NCBI GenBank assembly: GCA_943325655.2
Contig: CALPQG020000095.1
Location: 1 to 7,987 of the forward strand
Origin: Bifidobacterium breve
Lineage (GTDB): Bacteria; Bacteroidota; Bacteroidia; Cytophagales; UBA9547
DNA: 7,987 nt
Direction: 5' to 3'
The notes under the pieces were generated by a model, which saw only the letters and a list, made by a program, of their open reading frames with translations, did not search any database and was not told the origin of the DNA. How positions within the stretch are numbered: position 1 is the first letter of the stretch; each line of letters opens with the position of its first letter. Shown here one piece after another: positions 4,692 through 7,987 of the stretch. The position numbers and the translations under genes were made by a program.

Positions 4692-6896
4692 CCATTTTAA
4701 CACCAAGGCCCTGTTTTTCGTATTCAGGTATGCTGCAGTATAATTATCGGTATATACAAGGTAAAAATCTGATACAGGTTTGTAACGCCATTGTAAGCGT
4801 GCATTGATATTCACATTGTCGATAGCCGTATTGTATTGCACAAAAGTGGTAAAAAACAAACTTTTACTCACGGTAATTTCAATTCGTGGACCAATTATCG
4901 TTAAATTCTTATCTCCTGTAGGACGGGCTAATTTGTACAGGTTATAATTCATTGTAATATTCCCCCAAGGCTGAACCCTAAAAGACAAACCCGTTTCCAA
5001 TTTATACCTGTTCCCATCAAAATATTCCCCGTATCCAGTGGTAACCAATGCGTTTAATTTTTTTCTAAGATTTGACTGAAACATGGCCTCTACACTTCTA
5101 TTGCTAAAATATGTCCCTTTAAGTAATTTATCCTTATACCCCAAAACTGTAAAATCTTTCAATAACATTACATTGTCTTGGCTAAATGTGAGGCTAAATT
5201 TGGATGAATTCTGAAAATTCAAATCATAGATCAACTGCAATGTTCGGTCAGTCAGTTGAAACAAACGATCCCAATAGGTACTGTTATAAATCTTGAAACC
5301 AAAATTATTAACAGTGGTAGATTTTGGGTAATAAATCCATTTGGCGGAAGGTTCTATGCGCCAATAATTTTTACGTTGAACAAAGCCAATTTCCGCATTG
5401 AAATTTTCCCCTACATATTCATGGTTCCATTGCAATTGCAGTATGGTAGTATTGTATGACATAAAAGAAGCGTGAGCATACTGCCTCGGCAATACTTTGG
5501 GCTGTAATGATTGGTGAAAGAACATTTTCCCTTTCCATTTACTATCCGCTGAGTTGAGGTTATAATCTACTCCTATCACCCTGTTAAATTGGGTGGTTTG
5601 GTATTGATAATCGTTGGTGGTATCTGTTCCAAAGGCCTGTTTATTCGCAAAAATAAAAGCAATATTTGACCTGGTAAACAGTTGACGTTGAATAGCCACT
5701 ACACTATAATTTTGTGAACTCGCTTTCAATAAAGCACTTTTATCCGTTTGCATGGTCATCACCCCCAAACGCCAGTTTTTATTGATTTTACCACTTACCC
5801 TGGCACCAAAAACGATGGGTATTTCTTTGTATAATTTTGCTTTTGTATCATAAGTCAACCCTATGGTTCTGGAAAAAAAAGGACGGATAGCACTAAAACC
5901 AAACTGACCAAAGAGGTCATTATTTTCAAGAAAAAAAGTACGCCTTTCAGGATAAGCAATGTCAAAGCGGGTTAAATTAATTACCTGTCGGTCTACTTCT
6001 GTTTGAGAGAAATCAGGATTGATGGTCAAATCCATATTCATAGAAGACGTAATGGCAACTTTGGCATCTAAACCTCCATTAAACCTGGTAGTTGGAGCAA
6101 TGGCATTTTCTTTGTCTACCGTATTTCTATTGATCAAATATGGAATTAAGCTGACATTATTCCCCGTTTTGGAGGTTGGATTATCCCAGTTTAATTCACC
6201 GGTAAAAGCCAATGTAGCAATATTGAAATTTCGGGGAACAGGAACCCAGGTTGAAATCTCATTTCTTTTCAAATCATTTCGGGCAAAATTAACCCGCCAT
6301 TGTTGAGAACCGGGTTTGAAACGTAAGGATGAAAAAGGAATAGCGAATTCAATGACCCATTTATCTTCTTTGATTTTTACCGCAGAATACCATTTATTGT
6401 CCCAATCAGTGGAAACGCCAGCAGTACCACCATCATAAATCATTCCTTCACGTTGTACGCCATAAGGACTTACCCCAAAACTAAACCCGGTTAGTTTATC
6501 TCCAAATGGATCAATGGTGATGGCAAATGCATCCGTAATTGGGAAAGAGAAATCTCTTTTTAAGGACTGAATGACGTAATTCCCTTCCAAAGCATCGAAA
6601 CAAATGGCAGCGACATATAAATTTTTATCATCATAGGCCAGCATTACTTCTGTTTTTGCATGGGAAGCTCCTGTATCGTAAGGGAAATTTTGTCGAAACC
6701 CATTGGCTATACCTGCTTCCTGCCAGGTAGATTCGGAAAGGTCTCCATCAAGAGTAATTGTGCCTAAAACTCTTTTAATAGACAATTGAGGAGTATTTTG
6801 TTGGGCATGGATTGCTACACTAAAAAACAACAAAAACCAGAGTGTTATAGATTTCAATAAAGGAATTACAAATTGGTTCGGGGATTTATTTTTCAC
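4671..6896 (-). CDS. DUF5916 outer-membrane protein with N-terminal CBM9-like domain
   Basis: This 741-residue exported protein starts at GTG (6894-6896). An in-frame TGA lies three codons upstream and the next Met is at residue 85, so GTG is the only start that keeps the signal peptide (Lys-rich start, hydrophobic 9-29, probable cleavage near AIHAQQ, 28-33). Residues about 38-230 resemble the carbohydrate-binding family 9-like beta-sandwich (GTITLDGDLSESTWQEA near 45-61; DAFAITIDPFGD, 123-134). From about 245 on it matches DUF5916, with its hallmark NPDFSQTEVDRQ (294-305) and PERRTFFLENNDLF (317-330). The C-terminal half alternates aromatic and polar residues and ends LVLKWTYWLNR, consistent with an outer-membrane beta-barrel. 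Function is unknown; substrate binding at the cell surface is inferred from the fold. No SusC/SusD or glycosidase genes are nearby. The upstream GNAT gene is 26 bp away in the same direction, so co-transcription is likely. Confidence 0.9.
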   Translation of the reverse strand: MKNKSPNQFVIPLLKSITLWFLLFFSVAIHAQQNTPQLSIKRVLGTITLDGDLSESTWQEAGIANGFRQNFPYDTGASHAKTEVMLAYDDKNLYVAAICFDALEGNYVIQSLKRDFSFPITDAFAITIDPFGDKLTGFSFGVSPYGVQREGMIYDGGTAGVSTDWDNKWYSAVKIKEDKWVIEFAIPFSSLRFKPGSQQWRVNFARNDLKRNEISTWVPVPRNFNIATLAFTGELNWDNPTSKTGNNVSLIPYLINRNTVDKENAIAPTTRFNGGLDAKVAITSSMNMDLTINPDFSQTEVDRQVINLTRFDIAYPERRTFFLENNDLFGQFGFSAIRPFFSRTIGLTYDTKAKLYKEIPIVFGARVSGKINKNWRLGVMTMQTDKSALLKASSQNYSVVAIQRQLFTRSNIAFIFANKQAFGTDTTNDYQYQTTQFNRVIGVDYNLNSADSKWKGKMFFHQSLQPKVLPRQYAHASFMSYNTTILQLQWNHEYVGENFNAEIGFVQRKNYWRIEPSAKWIYYPKSTTVNNFGFKIYNSTYWDRLFQLTDRTLQLIYDLNFQNSSKFSLTFSQDNVMLLKDFTVLGYKDKLLKGTYFSNRSVEAMFQSNLRKKLNALVTTGYGEYFDGNRYKLETGLSFRVQPWGNITMNYNLYKLARPTGDKNLTIIGPRIEITVSKSLFFTTFVQYNTAIDNVNINARLQWRYKPVSDFYLVYTDNYTAAYLNTKNRALVLKWTYWLNR

Positions 6897-6922
6897 TAAT
6901 TCTCAAAGAAATAACACTAGCA

Positions 6923-7387
6923 TTAGGTTTCAAGGTAATAATACAAATGTTCGCCTTCTTTGGTAAAGCCAACAGAATCATATAATTTTTGGGCTGAAGA
7001 ATTTGAAATTCTGGTTTCAATCACCAATTGTCCCGCTTTGCTGTCTATGGCAAATTGTTTGGCGCTATTGATCAATAATTTCGCAATCCCTTTTTTACGC
7101 AAATCAGGATTCACATATAAATCATTCAGGATAAATATTTTCTTCATTGAAATAGAAGAAAATGAAGGATAAATCTGCACAAATCCAGTTCCTATTTTTT
7201 GTCCATCAATTTCATCGTAAGCAATCAACAAAAGGGTATCGTTCAAACTTAATCGGTCTTGAATAAAATTTTTGGCTGCAGTAAAATCAGGTGTTTGTTC
7301 GTAACATTGCCTGTAGTCATCAAACATAAAGGCAAGTACTTCTAAGTCATTCATTGTTGCTGGCTGTATTGTCATATTGGTATTCAT
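6923..7387 (-). CDS. GNAT-family N-acetyltransferase
   Basis: This cytoplasmic acetyl-CoA-dependent transferase of 154 residues is of normal GNAT length. Motif A is clear at 88-105: beta4 LNDLYVNPDL followed by the pyrophosphate-binding RKKGIA (R/QxxGxA). Motif B is NSSAQKLYDSVGF at 129-141, ending in a short strand, GEHLYYYLET. The substrate cannot be told from sequence. The ATG at 7385-7387 has AAGGA six bases upstream, which decides it over the second Met at residue 5. It lies 82 bp after the MORN-repeat gene and 26 bp before the DUF5916 gene, all on one strand; this may be one transcript, but no functional link is evident. Confidence 0.92.
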   Translation of the reverse strand: MNTNMTIQPATMNDLEVLAFMFDDYRQCYEQTPDFTAAKNFIQDRLSLNDTLLLIAYDEIDGQKIGTGFVQIYPSFSSISMKKIFILNDLYVNPDLRKKGIAKLLINSAKQFAIDSKAGQLVIETRISNSSAQKLYDSVGFTKEGEHLYYYLET

Positions 7388-7391
7388 TCAA

Positions 7392-7398
7392 TTTCCTT
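7392..7398 (-). promoter_or_regulatory. Shine-Dalgarno of the GNAT gene
   Basis: AAGGAAA on the minus strand leaves six bases between AAGGA and the ATG at 7387. It is the only good Shine-Dalgarno seen before a gene in this window, and it selects the first Met over the one four codons later, which would be about 18 bases away. Confidence 0.6.
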
Positions 7399-7469
7399 CA
7401 CAAAAGTTTATGCATTTACACGCACCCCATGTATTGCTTCATCAAAGTAATAAATCAAGTCTTGCAAAC

Positions 7470-7987
7470 TTACTTAATTCTCATCTTCTTTTCTCTTTTC
7501 AGAACACCATTTTTATAAAATTTCCAAATGCCTGTAGGTTGTCCTTTAAAATTTTCTCCTTCTTGTAGTAATTTCCCGGCTTCATCATAAAACTTGGCGT
7601 ATCCGGTTTCTTGTCCATCCACATAATTTATTTCCTCAGAGATAAATCCTGAATCATACCAATATTTCCATTTGCCATGAGGCAATCCATTTTTATAAGC
7701 GCCTACCCTTTTTAATTTATTGTCGTTGTAATAATAAATCCATTCACCGTCGTACAGGCCATTTAAAAATGCACCTATTTTTTTTATTTTACCATTGGCA
7801 TAAAAATATTTTTGTACGCCACTTTGAATTCCCTTGTCCCAATATTCTACGGCCTCTAAAACTTCAGTGGTATCATAAATCTTACATTCTCCGTCTAAAA
7901 AATTTGCTACATAAGCAGCTTCCATATTCAATTTGGCATTGGTGTAATAAAATTTCCAGGGACCAGTTTTCATACTGTCAATCAATT
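7470..7987 (-). CDS. MORN_2 / YwqK-type repeat protein, C-terminal part (runs off right edge)
   Basis: The frame is open to the window edge; the TTG at 7983-7985 is inside the gene, so the true start lies outside. The 171 residues visible consist of seven repeats of the form G-x-W-x-(F/Y)-Y-x-x-G-K-(L/I)-x-x-x-x-x-Y, starting at residues 8, 32, 56, 80, 104, 128 and 152 counted from that TTG, an exact 24-residue period. Examples are GPWKFYYTNAKL, GEWIYYYNDNKL, GKWKYWYDSG and GIWKFYKNGVL. This is the MORN_2 repeat, often labelled YwqK-family antitoxin in databases; that label comes from a Bacillus toxin locus and does not show an antitoxin role here, where no toxin gene is visible. Bacteroidota members often carry a signal peptide, which cannot be judged because the N-terminus is missing. 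It ends in a basic tail, KREKKMRIK, before TAA, 82 bp ahead of the GNAT gene. Confidence 0.88.
   Translation of the reverse strand, partial: LIDSMKTGPWKFYYTNAKLNMEAAYVANFLDGECKIYDTTEVLEAVEYWDKGIQSGVQKYFYANGKIKKIGAFLNGLYDGEWIYYYNDNKLKRVGAYKNGLPHGKWKYWYDSGFISEEINYVDGQETGYAKFYDEAGKLLQEGENFKGQPTGIWKFYKNGVLKREKKMRIK

Noticed and set aside
6019..6306. Plus-strand 95-residue ORF inside the DUF5916 gene
   Set aside because: The opposite frame encodes the well-conserved CBM9/DUF5916 junction, so this is a shadow. The same holds for the plus-strand ORFs inside bshC, marR, GNAT and MORN genes.
7388..7469. Promoter for the GNAT gene (TTACTTTG, one mismatch to TAnnTTTG)
   Set aside because: It has a mismatch in the key TA and a 14-bp gap to the nearest TTTG; too weak to annotate, and read-through from the upstream gene is possible.
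7983..7985. TTG at the right edge as the real start of the MORN protein
   Set aside because: The frame stays open to the edge and the repeats begin at once with no signal or N-terminal region; a start outside the window is far more likely.
1..7987. A novel multi-gene system, CRISPR array, phage or mobile element
   Set aside because: I found no repeat-spacer pattern, transposase, integrase, terminal repeats, toxin-antitoxin pair or defence-gene domains. The genes look like a loose set of chromosomal functions.

Overview
The window is AT-rich and almost certainly from a member of the Bacteroidota, probably a Chitinophaga- or Sphingobacteria-like lineage; the genus cannot be told. The evidence is a BshC-type bacillithiol enzyme, a DUF5916 outer-membrane protein, a YwqK/MORN_2 repeat protein, promoters of the Bacteroidota type (TTG or TTTG, about 19 bp, TAnnTTTG), and very few Shine-Dalgarno sequences. 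All genes lie on the minus strand except one HAD phosphatase.

Left part (1-1575): the N-terminal 272 codons of a Kup potassium transporter run off the left edge. Upstream of it (958-1509) lie what look like the ruins of a hybrid sensor histidine kinase. A two-helix membrane start is followed by a fragment joining the end of a HisKA region to what looks like the tail of a receiver domain. The catalytic parts and any ATG start for the fragment are missing.

Middle part (1576-4087): bshC (bacillithiol synthesis) is transcribed divergently from a small HAD-IIIA phosphatase of the GmhB type. The phosphatase has lost the family's zinc ligands and appears to be transcribed leaderless. Facing it is a 42-residue lipoprotein gene with a near-consensus promoter; a palindrome between the two genes could act as a weak two-way terminator.

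Right part (4088-7987): a MarR-family regulator has a promoter embedded in a 9-bp inverted repeat, which suggests autorepression. Upstream of it is a DUF5916 protein with a CBM9-like N-terminal domain, which starts at GTG and ends in an intrinsic terminator whose stem includes the stop codon. Next come a GNAT acetyltransferase with a clear ribosome binding site, and a right-edge partial MORN_2 repeat protein with seven repeats at an exact 24-residue period. The last three genes are co-directional and may be co-transcribed, with the terminator at 4663-4691 closing the unit before marR.

I see no CRISPR array, phage, insertion sequence, RNA gene or recognisable defence or biosynthetic system. 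Most of the window is ordinary chromosomal housekeeping and accessory content. The points of interest are the decayed kinase, the zinc-less phosphatase, the small lipoprotein and several well-formed regulatory sites.
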